Source: Amyelois transitella
Taxonomy: Eukaryota; Arthropoda; Insecta; Lepidoptera; Pyralidae
NCBI RefSeq assembly: GCF_032362555.1
Contig: NC_083506.1
Span: forward strand, 12,075,501 to 12,139,500
Reading direction: 5' to 3'
Length of the DNA: 64,000 nucleotides
Under the pieces are notes generated by a model that worked only from the letters and a program-made list of their open reading frames with translations, had not been told where the DNA came from and searched no databases. Positions 36,301 through 44,167 of the stretch are shown here, piece after piece. Each line of letters starts with the position of its first letter. The stretch's first letter is position 1. Both the position numbers and the translations under genes were made by a program.

Positions 36301-39300
36301 CCCTACCTCTGGCTTGCCTTAACCGGCCGGTCAGAGTGGAGTCGCGAGAGCTATACGCTCGAAGGATGGAAGTGTAAAATGTCATAACGCCGGGGGTGCC
36401 TGACTGGATCACCACGATTTCACGCCCCTCAGTCTCACCTCTCGACATCCTTAGCCACCCACGCCGATGTTGCCCCTTTGTTGCTTATCATGGTGACTGA
36501 TTTGAGGGGCCCATTTAGTGAGTGGCGAGTCACCACCTGCCACATAATAGTCACGTATTCATGATTATGGCAGGTGTCCGAACTTCTCCAGCAATAGCTC
36601 AGTTTAAATCCATCCAAACGTCAACTCCATAACCCATAATCCTTTTCCTTGTTTTGTAATAGCTCCACCTCCTGCCGAGACCTGTTCATGGACATATCGT
36701 CTATTGATATGCCCGGGAACGGGTTTTGGCAGGAGAACAACATAACATCAACTTCTCCAAAGGGCCTCTACGTGTTGGATTTATATCCCTACGCAAGCCT
36801 CTCAAAAATCCGGGGTGTATAGACCCGTGAAATCCAAGTGGAGAAATATAATAATTATTAGAGATCGTAGCAAGTGGAAAGAGGTAGTCTCTGCCTACCC
36901 CTCCGGGAAAGAGGCGTGATTTTATGTATGTATGTATGTATTAAGTCTTATAAGTATCTTTTTACACATTATATAGTTAAACATAATTATGTTTAAAAAT
37001 ATAAAAGAGCGAACATTTTCAAAGTGAAATATATTTGAACGTTTGAATCTTTCTCATTCCCAGAGTGACTTATAAGGCAAGCAGTGATCCATTAGCCAAA
37101 GCATTCACATACTCTCTTTAGCTACCTAATCTTTGTAGCAAGAATTCAACCGGGCCAGCTCAGCTTTAGGAATAATGATCTTGTACCTTTATCCAGAAAA
37201 TAACGCATCTCATGCGCACGCATTTTTCAAATGATATCTTAATTTGTTTCAGACTGAAATCCGGCACCTACCACGCCTACGTGCCTATAGCTTTAACCGT
37301 GGACCAAGTGTTGCCGTTCTGCAAAGACATGTGCGCCAAGATGCAGGCCTGCCCGTGTCTGTTCGGCCCCGAGGAGTACCCCGGCCCGTGTCCCAATAAC
37401 TGCCAGAACGTCGACAAGTCAATGTTCCGTAAGTGTTGAGAACAACTTATTGTAAGGAAAGATTTTCGATTACATTGCTGACTATTTTGACTAAAAATGG
37501 TGTTAAATGTCGGTTTGTCTTTTTCAATGAGCCTGTATCTATACAGATATGGTAAGATACGGCATACGCCTTACGGGGCAGACAGCCAACAGTTATCAAA
37601 AGACTAAAAGGCCATGTTCAGCTGTTTGGCTTAATGATAGAATTGAGATTCAAATAGTGACAGGTTGCTAGGCTATCGCCTAAAAGAGGAATCCTTAGTA
37701 TATAATAAGCCTATCCCTTAGTCGCCTTTGACTACATCCATGGGAAAGAGATGGAGTGACTTACTTGACTTAAGGTCCTATGTCCCCTAGCTGGGGCAGA
37801 GGGCATCCACAGTGCGTCGCCATCCCGCTCGGTCTTGAGCTTCGCGTTTTATTTCGCTCCAAGTCTTCCCTAGATTCTTCACCTCTGCGATGATTGTCCG
37901 CCGCCAGGTCTGTTTAGGGCGGCCACGTTTACGCTTTCCTTGGGGATTCTAGTCTAGGGCTTGCCTCGGTATGTGTTCGGGGTCCCTTCGGAGCGTGTGG
38001 CCGATCCAGTTCCATTTGCGGCGTTAGATCTGCTGGTCGATCGGAGTCTCACCGCAGCGTTCCCACAGGTCTACGTTGGAGATTTTCTCAGGCCAGTAAA
38101 CACCGAGAATACGGCGAAGACAGCGGTTAATGACGACTTGGAGACGGTGCGAGATGTCTTTAGTGACCTTCCACCTCTCACACCCATACAGCAAAACGGT
38201 TTTCACATTGGACCGGAATATTTTGAGCTTAACTCTCCTAGTCAGTTTCCGTGATTGCCATACAGGACGGAGCTGTGCGAAGGTTGCTCTTGCCTTGGCG
38301 ATTCTCGAATTGATGTCCTCTTCAGTCCCTCCAGTTTCCGACACTACGCTACCGAGGTAGGTGAACTTGTGGACTCTCCACAACCTCTGTGCCGATAAGC
38401 AATGGTAGCCGATAGCCAGTTGCCCCGCACCTCATTTCCTGGGTCTTCCTGATATTCACTTTTAGAGATGGAGTGGTTTCTTTTAATTGGTGCCGGCAAT
38501 AACACGGCACCGAATAATAATGAAATTTAGATGTCTCATTGTTCCTTGCAATGTAAATACATAAAGTCTATTAGATTTTTAATTTAAAATTGTCTACTTT
38601 CCAGACAATGGCACGGATCGCCGCGGAAGACCTAAGGGAAGCACATTAACTGGCAAGCGGAAAAGAAAGAAGTGTACTCAAGAGAAGAAAGAAAAGCTGC
38701 TTTCACAAGAGACTGCTAGCAATGATGGAAAGTCTGCAGAGAGTGAACAAAGCGCTGGTTCCACACCGCCTTCCGAATCTGGGACCAGGCCGAACTCTCC
38801 GGACAGCGGCGACTGCAAGAAAACCCAGAAGAAACGACGTGAACGCAAAAACGAATACCCGAAACTTGAAATGAAAACTCGCGGCGCCAAACTCCCCAAT
38901 TTCGCCATACAAATGAAAGAAGCCCATTGGAACAAAAAAGATGTAGAGACGATGTACAATAATTCTTGCGCTCAAAAGAAAGGAAACACCCCAGATAGCG
39001 ACACTGAGAACGACACTAATGGAAGCAGCTCCAATTCCAGAGACGCCAAGAATATTTCAGATGTTTCAGACTCTGAAGAACCGGAACTTAAGAAATTAAA
39101 GTTCAATACATACGATCCTTTGCCGTCTGATAACAAAATGTTTGAAAAGGATACTGATATAGCTCAGATAAAGGACAAACTGAAGCTATCGTCGAATCCG
39201 ATGGATTGGACTGTCGATGACGTGTACAAATATCTTAACAATTCAAAAGACTGCAATCTGATAGCAGATAAGATGAGGCAAGAGGAAATAGATGGAGAGG

Positions 39301-39437
39301 CTCTCGTGATGTTGGACATGCCGACGATACGGGAGTTTCTTCACATAAAAAAAGAATTTGCAGTCCACTTATGTCGTCATATTTCGAAAATAAGATGTTT
39401 TTACGTTGAAAATTTTAAATATAAGAGATACGCGTGA
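21310..39437 (+). CDS. Sfmbt: Sfmbt, Polycomb-group four-MBT/SLED/SAM protein, 7 coding exons
   Basis: Exons 21310-21384, 31984-32394, 32855-32974, 33553-33681, 35140-35999, 37253-37428 and 38605-39437 join in phase to 867 residues. MBT1 starts at once (MVEFDWSKFLEETKSVAVPE, residues ~1-105), and MBT2 spans exons 2-4. MBT3 (FVTGMKLEALNPQDMKSIRP) and MBT4 (IEVGMMLEAVNPQNHEEIHV to LFPVSWCDSNNY, about 338-432) are in exon 5. The SLED domain follows (about 455-590; FFNYKCYAGPLISRNKLSQL), then a basic linker (GRPKGSTLTGKRKRKK) and a C-terminal SAM domain (DWTVDDVYKYLNNSKDCNLI, about 787-867). Sfmbt pairs with Pho in PhoRC, which binds Polycomb response elements and methyl-lysine histones; SAM bridges to Scm. 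Length and layout match vertebrate SFMBT1 (866). No N-terminal FCS zinc finger, as in fly Sfmbt, is visible. Intron 1 is 10.6 kb. Confidence 0.95.
21385..22810. other. Sfmbt intron 1, first part, very AT-rich
   Basis: No gene is seen. Two similar stretches, AAAATGCTCATCAGTTTGAA (near 22250) and AAAATGCTTATCAGGTTGAA (near 22371), form an internal imperfect duplication of about 125 bases. The A|T point at 22209/22210 (TTCTACA|TGACATG) is the unoccupied counterpart of the Helitron-like insertion in copies B-D. Confidence 0.65.
22812..23053. mobile_element. Head-to-head SINE-like pair, interrupted by a LINE
   Basis: An antisense SINE piece (CAGTCTCGCAAGGACTAAAA, 22812-22880) abuts a sense copy starting GTGCCGTGTGGTTCCCGGCA (near 22885). 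The sense copy breaks off at TCAATTATATCAT (23053) and resumes at CATTAAGCCAAATAAGC (27031), ending in (TATG)n at about 27115. The LINE at 23054-27030 therefore inserted into it. Confidence 0.8.
23054..27030 (+). mobile_element. Nearly full LINE of the CR1/Jockey group with SGNH-type ORF1 module
   Basis: An ORF1 remnant (about 23060-23695) has an esterase-like pattern: VIFSDSIGRNMGKLFSENLS, TIVIMVGNSLNIS, then, after a frame change near 23580, VFFDTNLFIKNC and LTKDNIYLSRLY. ORF2 begins about 23809 with an APE endonuclease (IVQQNIQGLPG, CLTEHWIL, VCGDFNID, SDHCGQLV). The reverse transcriptase (25041-26252) has KLIPLFKKGEKSDPGNYRPI, VFCDLTKAFDCVDH, GVPQGSILGPFLFLIYINDL and LLADDTSLIF. A frame change lies near the A-run at 24868 and a TGA stop at 26250; the frame then goes on to 26699. 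The 3' UTR ends in AATAAATCTATTCTATTCTA, a (TTCTA)n tail. It sits in Sfmbt intron 1 and is inactive. Tail-only copies are at 32690-32835 and 41838-41938. Confidence 0.85.
27116..27747. other. Sfmbt intron 1, copy-A-specific AT-rich stretch
   Basis: It contains a short run of repeated GGAAGGTAATGA / GGAATGTAATGA-like words (27270-27400), perhaps a decayed short tandem repeat. No gene is seen. It is absent from copies B-D. Confidence 0.5.
27761..27819 (-). mobile_element. 59-base LINE 3'-end insertion with 13-base target duplication
   Basis: Only the last part of the common LINE (CATACATACATACATAAACT through GACTACCTCT) is present. The 13-base AATTTTAGACTTA lies on both sides (27748-27760 and 27820-27832). 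This is an extremely 5'-truncated target-primed insertion. Confidence 0.9.
27868..28347 (-). mobile_element. LINE fragment, antisense
   Basis: A 5'-truncated copy of the common LINE runs from the tail side (ACTTAAAATCACGCCTCTTT) to CCATACATTAAAAATC. On the minus strand it reads LRWFGHVESMNESRLTWQIY and GRPRRTYLDLIKDVLVKGQV. One small insertion (ATAGGTACCC near 28165) shifts the frame. Confidence 0.88.
28435..29371 (-). CDS. Unrecognised protein-coding exon inside Sfmbt intron 1, perhaps element-derived
   Basis: A single open frame of about 310 residues runs from a probable splice acceptor (TTATCTTCTAGTGTTTAG, exon side WQFPKDIPAFKSTNKALWTS) to a stop at 28435. The first in-frame ATG is at 29175 (MPLSTSKYDDVLMK), so upstream coding is likely. 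Two parts stand out: a Cys-containing stretch (SLSCFTCRDSYVPCKRGKHL) and a C-terminal module with DDWLVIKYKIKKNSNYFISK, KFRWPLISDDDVVPETRILQ and RRRQFVFKNLP. The Cys stretch followed by the W.V.Y / FRWP pattern reminds me of uncharacterised accessory proteins of insect mobile elements; that is memory, not a search result. It is absent from copies B-D. Confidence 0.5.
29372..30080. other. Sfmbt intron 1 sequence upstream of the unrecognised frame
   Basis: AT-rich non-coding DNA. A short GC-richer patch (GTCCGGGCAGCGTGCGTTCT, near 29985) may be the promoter of the unrecognised gene at 28435-29371 or plain element DNA. No repeat family was recognised. Confidence 0.4.
30096..30360 (+). mobile_element. 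SINE-like element, reference copy with target duplication
   Basis: The copy starts GTGTGGTTCCCGGCACCATT, contains CCATGGATGTCGTAAAAGGC and GGCGATGGGCTAGCAACCTG, and ends TACCCCGCAAGGGATATAGA then (TATG)n. The flanks ATGCATAAAAATTTT at 30081-30095 and 30359-30373 are duplicated. No tRNA, 7SL or 5S head was recognised, so the class (SINE or truncated LINE tail) stays open. Confidence 0.88.
30770..31937 (+). repeat. Right part of the duplicated segment in copy A
   Basis: GTAGATAGTCAATCACC to GGAGAAAAATAAATAAATAA matches copies B (53954-54915), C (58632-59829) and D (63705-64000, cut by the edge). It contains long T-runs and CGCTAGAGCGTCGCCGCAAACG. Similarity to the copies ends at about 31937, where the copies continue into a LINE 3' end. 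Confidence 0.85.
32690..32835 (+). mobile_element. 5'-truncated LINE 3' end with (TTCTA)n tail, in Sfmbt intron 2
   Basis: GCTGCAGTGTAGTTTGTTCC, GCGCTTTGGAAGCGG and AATAAGTGATACC-type sequence match the last 140 bases of the LINE at 23054-27030. The copy ends 20 bases before the exon 3 acceptor, so its tail lies within the polypyrimidine/branch region. Confidence 0.85.
33060..33245 (-). mobile_element. SINE-like element, antisense, Sfmbt intron 3
   Basis: It starts with (CATA)n, then TATATAGTCACGTCTATGCA and AGACAGAGCCAACAG, and runs to ATCGCC near 33235. The copy is diverged, with a changed loop in the tail hairpin. Confidence 0.8.
33455..33532 (+). mobile_element. SINE-like 3' end, Sfmbt intron 3
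   Basis: GCCATTCAGTCTTTTCAAGG, CTGTCTGCCCCGCAAGGGAT and ATATGTATGTA form a truncated 3' end, placed 20 bases before the exon 4 acceptor. Confidence 0.8.
33884..34995 (-). mobile_element. Longest copy of the common LINE, with part of its reverse transcriptase
   Basis: Antisense in Sfmbt intron 4. On the minus strand it holds, in broken frames, an RT palm segment with the catalytic YADD box (VKCLLYADDQVILASSAEEL). The thumb and C-terminal part follow (KVKEFLFLGSKFTSDGKCDS, MYGSESWVWQKKHGSRINAV, MLRWFGHVERMNESRL, GRPRRTYLDQIKDVL). At least two frame changes and a stop are visible. It is truncated at the 5' end within the RT. The 3' end is (CATA)n on the plus strand. Confidence 0.88.
36105..36862. 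mobile_element. GC-rich unclassified repeat in Sfmbt intron 5
   Basis: The segment runs from GGCGTCGGGACGTGACGACC to about AATCCAAGTGGAGAAATATA. It is far richer in GC than the rest of the intron and has no long open frame. It contains GCCGAGACCTGTTCATGGAC and CGGGAACGGGTTTTGGCAGG. I suspect untranslated sequence of a non-LTR element ending in an ATAATAATTATTA stretch, but cannot assign it. Confidence 0.5.
36863..36945 (+). mobile_element. Short LINE 3' end, Sfmbt intron 5
   Basis: AGATCGTAGCAAGTGGAAAG through GAGGCGTGATTTTATG and (TATG)n. It directly abuts the GC-rich repeat at 36105-36862, so either one inserted beside the other or the two form a composite. Confidence 0.85.
37552..38512 (-). 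mobile_element. SINE-like element, antisense, split by a nested LINE
   Basis: The SINE runs from about 37552 (CATACGCCTTACGGGGCAGA) to AAAGAGATGGAGTG (37758). It resumes at 38476 with GTTTCTTTTAATTGGTGCCG and ends AACACGGCAC near 38512. The outer element lies in Sfmbt intron 6. Confidence 0.85.
37759..38463 (-). mobile_element. RTE-like LINE fragment nested in a SINE, 12-base target duplication
   Basis: On the minus strand an open frame reads HKFTYLGSVVSETGGTEEDI, AKARATFAQLRPVWQSRKL, LLYGCERWKVTKDISHRLQV and NRCLRRILGVYWPEKISNVD. That is the C-terminal region of RTE-group reverse transcriptases, from a family different from the common LINE here. AGAGATGGAGTG occurs at 37747-37758 and 38464-38475. 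It is 5'-truncated; the 3' end is on the left (CTTACTTGACTTAAGG). Confidence 0.88.
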
Positions 39438-40050
39438 TAGCTTTAAGTAGTCCAAATCTAGTCCACAATAATTTTTTTCCTATTGTAATATTGGACATGC
39501 CGACGATACGGGACTTCCTTCACATGAAAAAAGAATTCGCGGTCAAAGTATGCGAACATATTCCGAAAATAAAATGGTTTTATGTGACAATTTTAAATAT
39601 AAGAGACTGTGGTGATAGTTTTAAGTAGAGATGCGCCGAGTAACGAGTACCAAGTTTTACTCGCCTCAATTTTTTTTAACCGAGTACTCGGCCGAGTAAC
39701 TCTGTTCTATCAAATACCCATTTTGCGTGCGAAAACAAGTACGAACAGGTTCGCGCCGACCGAGAGGCGGCTCGCGGTGACACGCCCCTCACCAGTCGCT
39801 TGATCGTTAGCAAACAAGTAATCCACGTTGCGCGTCATGGTAATTGAAAGTTTTTAATTATCCATTTACTGAGTGTAGTACTTAATTATATCTACCTAAA
39901 TATATTGCATTAAAACCGAGTTATTAGGCCGAGTAAGAGTATCAAAAAACCCGCCGAATACGCCGAGTACGAAAAAATAATTCGCGGTCCAATAATGCAA
40001 GGTTAAAAATTTTGAATATAAGAGACTTCTGTGATAGTTTTAAGTATAAG
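39438..40050 (+). pseudogene. Tandem partial copies of the Sfmbt SAM-exon end
   Basis: The end of the last Sfmbt exon (39308-39449) is repeated at 39487-39628. There it would read ILDMPTIRDFLHMKKEFAVK and KIKWFYVTILNIRD, about 80% similar, before a stop. A third, shorter remnant (39979-40046, TTCGCGGTCCAATAATGCAA, then TTGAATATAAGAGACTTCTG) lies beyond a 350-base insertion. There is no acceptor AG at the start of the second copy, so use as an alternative exon is unlikely. It may now be 3' UTR. Confidence 0.75.
39629..39978. mobile_element. Probable small DNA-transposon relic with CCGAGTA repeats
   Basis: The insert starts AGATGCGCCGAGTAACGAGT and ends GCCGAATACGCCGAGTACGA, splitting SAM-exon copies 2 and 3. 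The motif CCGAGTA occurs many times in both orientations. Such ends remind me of hAT-type elements, but matching inverted ends and an 8-base target duplication are not clear. Confidence 0.4.
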
Positions 40051-40139
40051 TTCCTTGTATATAAATATTTGCTATATAATAGAAATATTTTATTTCACTA
40101 CCAATTTTTAAATGCATTGTTTTGTTGGGTTTTCAAACA

Positions 40140-42061
40140 TCACAGAGAATTCTTTCGCAACTTCTTGCAAATGTAATTGCAAATTTTTGATATGAATGAC
40201 TTGCCAGTTTCCTCGACTTCCTTCTCGTCCACCGTGCCATCGTCGCCAGTGCATAGATTCTTCTTTGCAAACGACACTTTGACCGGTATTTCTCTGTCTG
40301 ACAACTGTTGGGGCTGTAACTCGTACTGTTCTAATTCTTTCTTTTTGGCGACCATTTTCTTTATGTTCTCCGTTGAAGCCACATAAGACGAAACTCCTTC
40401 AACACTTGTATCCTTCATATTAATTTCAAACATCATACTGCGATTGTTCATCTTTATAACACACGGTGTGCTACTGCTCAGTAAATACACGTTTACTCTA
40501 TTGTCGAAAGTACGATTTCTCGATTTGGAATTATCATTGAGAGTAGAGTCTGTAAGATAGTTATCATTTTTATAAGCTTCAACAACTACTTGCAGACTGT
40601 CGTCTTCAAAACTTGCGTCATAAGTTCTATTGGATTCTACTGTATCCGTTCTTGATTCCTTATCTTTAACTGCGTCTGTGACTTCAACTTGCACCTGATT
40701 GTCATTAGTTATTACTGATTGAACTGACGGTTCAGAGGATATTATGTTCTGTATCATATCTTTTATAAAATTTTCCATATCCGATATGGAATCTGTATGA
40801 GTTCTATTGAGAATTTCGTTAAGTTTTTTCTTGTATAGGTCGTAATCTCGCAAGTTTGATTGGAAAGTGTTGAAAATGTCTTGCACCGTAGTCTTAAAGA
40901 ATTTTATGTTGGATTCAAGGCTACTTACAGAACCGTTATCTATTTGGAGTTCTTGCGATATGTTCCGATAAATATTTTGCTCTAGCCTATCTAAATCAGA
41001 GTCGGTGATTGATTTTTTAGATTTGCCGCCCATTTTAACTGATGGGCTGTCTTTGCGCTGATCATTACTATTATCTTTCACTGGAACTTCGTCGTGTTCG
41101 TATCGTTTGTAATATTCCTTATGCTTACTCTTTGTTACAGTGATATTTGAACCAGTAGCGGATCTGACCACAGTGTACGATGATTTATTATTGTTTATAC
41201 ATATGTCTGATCTGCATTGACTGTCCGTGTTTGAATTGAGCTGATAACTGCGACAGGGTTCCAATGTGTCGCGTGGTCTGTCTGGGGAAAAAATAAAACT
41301 CTTTTGATTATAATCAGAAAAAAATCCTTTTGATTTGAGGAAATCTGTAAAATAGTTTATCAATTTGTGCAATGGATTCCCGCAACTTGGAATGTCCCGT
41401 GCACATTTGACTTGGAGATTTTTTTGCTGCACTTTTAAACACTATGCTATGCTAACTCACTTTCCTGAGAAAGTGGAATAGCAGGATTCTACCTTCTCAG
41501 GAAAGTTAGCTGGTTCTTCTGAATATCGAGTGCACATTTAATGTAGAAAATGATTAGTATGTATTATAAGCTTTTGTAAAAAAAAAGAGAATCGCATCTA
41601 TCGATATACTTTTATTTTGAAGTCGGTCAAATTTGAAAAACCTCTTTATAAGTATAACAAAAATTTTCCTGAACACCACACCAAAATCGGTTCAGCGAAA
41701 CGCAAGATAATCACGGACAAACATACAGGTCAAACAGAGAACCAGGTTTTTTTTTAAGACGGTAAATTTTTTTATATCGTTGAATCCAGTGGTCACTATT
41801 CTGGGCTCGTGGTCCAACTGCTTTCAGGTAAACAGAATAGAATAGATTTGACGTCACATCACTTAAATCTAATTATAACTACTACCGCTTCCAAAGCGCA
41901 TGTGAAAAAGAAGCGGCGGAACAAACTACACTGTAGCAACAATTTGATTTCTTTTTATTTTTCCCTGCAGACCGCGATTGTTAAAAGTAAAAGTACTTAC
42001 TCATTTTGTCCTGGGGAAGAAATGCGGCGGCCGGTTTGTCTATAGTCGCTGATAATTTCAT
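40140..42061 (-). CDS. Unrecognised two-exon gene, 400 residues, charged and partly coiled
   Basis: Exon 1 (42061-42001) starts MKLSATIDKPAAAFLPQDKM and ends at a GTAAGT donor. Exon 2 (41281-40140) follows a strong acceptor (TTTATTTTTTCCCCAG). The phases fit and give KMNRPRDTLEPCRSYQ. The open frame upstream of that acceptor lacks an ATG, so I take it as intron. The protein is rich in Asn, Ser, Asp and Lys and looks mostly disordered. A central helical stretch (SDLDRLEQNIYRNISQELQI to DYDLYKKKLNEILNRT) could form a coiled coil. The C terminus is basic with a Cys pair (SKICNYICKKLRKNSL). I do not recognise the family. It is convergent with Sfmbt, 0.7 kb from its stop. Confidence 0.7.
41590..41940. 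repeat. Dispersed repeats inside the intron of the unrecognised gene
   Basis: 41620-41760 matches an unclassified lepidopteran repeat end (AAATCGGTTCAGCGAAACGC, ACAAACATACAGGTCAAACA). 41838-41938 is an antisense (TTCTA)n-tailed LINE 3' end (GAATAGAATAGATTTGACGT, then GCGGAACAAACTACACTG), related to 23054-27030. An imperfect hairpin (CTTTCCTGAGAA / TTCTCAGGAAAG) lies at about 41468-41500. Confidence 0.65.
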
Positions 42062-42189
42062 TCGAGAATTTCTGAATTGAGAAAGTAGTTCCTTATTTAG
42101 GCAGGTATTAAAAAAGCCCTGACGGTAACTTCATCCTTTTCTCTCTCGTCTTAGCGTGTTTCCGGCACCCTCCACCGCAAATCTACGGT

Positions 42190-42335
42190 ATCCGCCCAGC
42201 TTGCATAAAGAGAGTTATGAATGTGGATCAAGCGAAGGAAGTATGCAGAGATCGTGGCAAGTGGAAAGAGGTAGTCTCTGCCTATCCCTCCGGGAGAGAG
42301 GCGTGGTTTTATGTATGTTTGTAGGTACCAGAGTT
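42190..42335 (+). mobile_element. LINE 3'-end fragment
   Basis: It encodes an ACIKRVMNVDQAKEVC-like end and AYPSGREAWF, then ends at TTTTATGTATG. It is a diverged copy of the common LINE. Confidence 0.82.
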
Positions 42336-44167
42336 AATCAAGGAAAAGGTAGGTACTCAACTTACTACTCTTAGGATGGAGTAGAGCCATCAAAGACAGC
42401 CGTATGTGAAAAATCAGAAAAGCCGAGAGGTCGAATTACTACTGTAAGAGTGTCTGAAAAAATCGCTTAATTACTATCTGATTCTCGTGCCAAAACTGCC
42501 AAATAATGAATACTTATACCCTTTATTATACTAGGGATTACTACAGAAGATGCCCATATTCTTAAGTCATCTCAACATTCACGTTTTAATTTTATCACTA
42601 CATTCTCTTTCCTCAAGGTTTCCTCACGAGAGTTTTCCCTCGCCGATGATCATCGGTTTGCACTCAAAATAATATTCATAACTCAGAAAAGATCGATTGG
42701 TAGGTAGGTAATATAACCGAGGTAAAATTTGGACTATTGAACTCTGGGTATGAACACCAACTCTCTTATTCCCGCATCTTTCTGCAAGTTTTAACGAAAA
42801 CAATTTCACATTCCTCAGCATTATAGCATGTATTTTGTGTTGCGCTTACCAAGGGAATCAAACTTCTTCAGAAACTTTCACTATAATTCAAAGATCTTCA
42901 CATCATAAAAATTTCTCAGACGTTTAAATCAACTATTATGAATGACATCACGAAGATATACAGAAACAAAAACCAACAAAAGAGGTAGTCGCTGTAGGTA
43001 GTTCTGTAAAGGATGAATAGGTACTTACCTTTTATTCAAATCTTTTTGGTTAATTCCCTCGAGTTAACCTAAAAAAAGAACAATTAAAATTTGTGTCTGA
43101 AGTAAAAATCCCGAGTTGGCGAAATCCTTATAAACTGGATTTGAAGTTGAGCGGGTTGAGGGTTGAAGTCACACTATAATATCAGTCCCTTAAAGGTAAC
43201 TAACAGAGTTGGCGACATATAATTTTGTGCAGATTTGCTCTTTTACGATTATCATAATATGTCGCTACTACGTCCACTATATTCATGTAATGTTCCGCGA
43301 TTCACAACCACTCTTGAGTTCGTAAGTAGATAAAATTAATAAGATTACTACCTATTTAATAGGTAATATTAAATAATCGGCTAACCCAACACTTAATTTC
43401 CTTCTAAGTTATAACCGTTTTATCATATTCAAATCTCAAGCAACAGCTTACAAAAAGTTGGGTCGAAGAATAAATTACGCGTTTCGGAATTCCCGCGGTA
43501 TGTTTTCGTTGCGCGGTCTACTCGTTTTGTTCACGTCAGTGGTTTTCATACATGATCATAAAGTTTCAAGACTGATTATACGATTGAAGATATGGAATGA
43601 GCAAACCTTTTAAAAACATCTATTTTACTCTATGGTACTTTTAGTGAAGCCGTAAAAAAAAAAATTTCTCTACTCTATGGCAGTCATTGAACCGTCAACG
43701 CTGAATGAACGAACGACAGCGAAACTAGAGGCCCCGCCTTTAAACCCGTGCATTAAATTATTTTAGTTGCTTTTTAGCGAAATGACATTGTTATAAGACG
43801 GCATTAGGTAATTTAAATTAATAATTATCGGTTTAATACAATATACACATTGTACCAATTTGTATTTCACATATTGGAATGCAATTATTGATTTACCTTC
43901 TTCTGCAACAATAGTGAATTTGTCCGGTTTTCTGGTTTTATTTAATAAATAATCAATTAATATTAAAATGATAAGGGTTTTATGATCACTAGTTATACCA
44001 ATAAACAAGTTTTTGTGTTATAATAGGGCGGCAATTGAGTGAATTTGATGTTACTATTTATAGTGGGTGTTGTCATTGTGGCCAAGTTGTATTCGGATTA
44101 GGTCATTTGAATAAAAATTGTGCTTTTGGTTTCTTGTTAGATCTGCAAGAGAGGAGAGTGTGAAAAA
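42336..44167. other. Intergenic region between the unrecognised gene and Neuroglian
   Basis: No gene was recognised. It probably contains both promoters (the two genes diverge) and the Neuroglian 5' UTR. A TTTCTTGTTAG acceptor-like site about 30 bases before the Neuroglian ATG hints at a 5' UTR intron. A GC-richer patch (CGGAATTCCCGCGGTATGTT) lies near 43485. Confidence 0.5.

Noticed and set aside
41282-41432. Extension of the unrecognised gene's long frame upstream of 41281
   Set aside because: It lacks an ATG, while a strong acceptor at 41282 and a matching upstream exon in phase explain the gene better.
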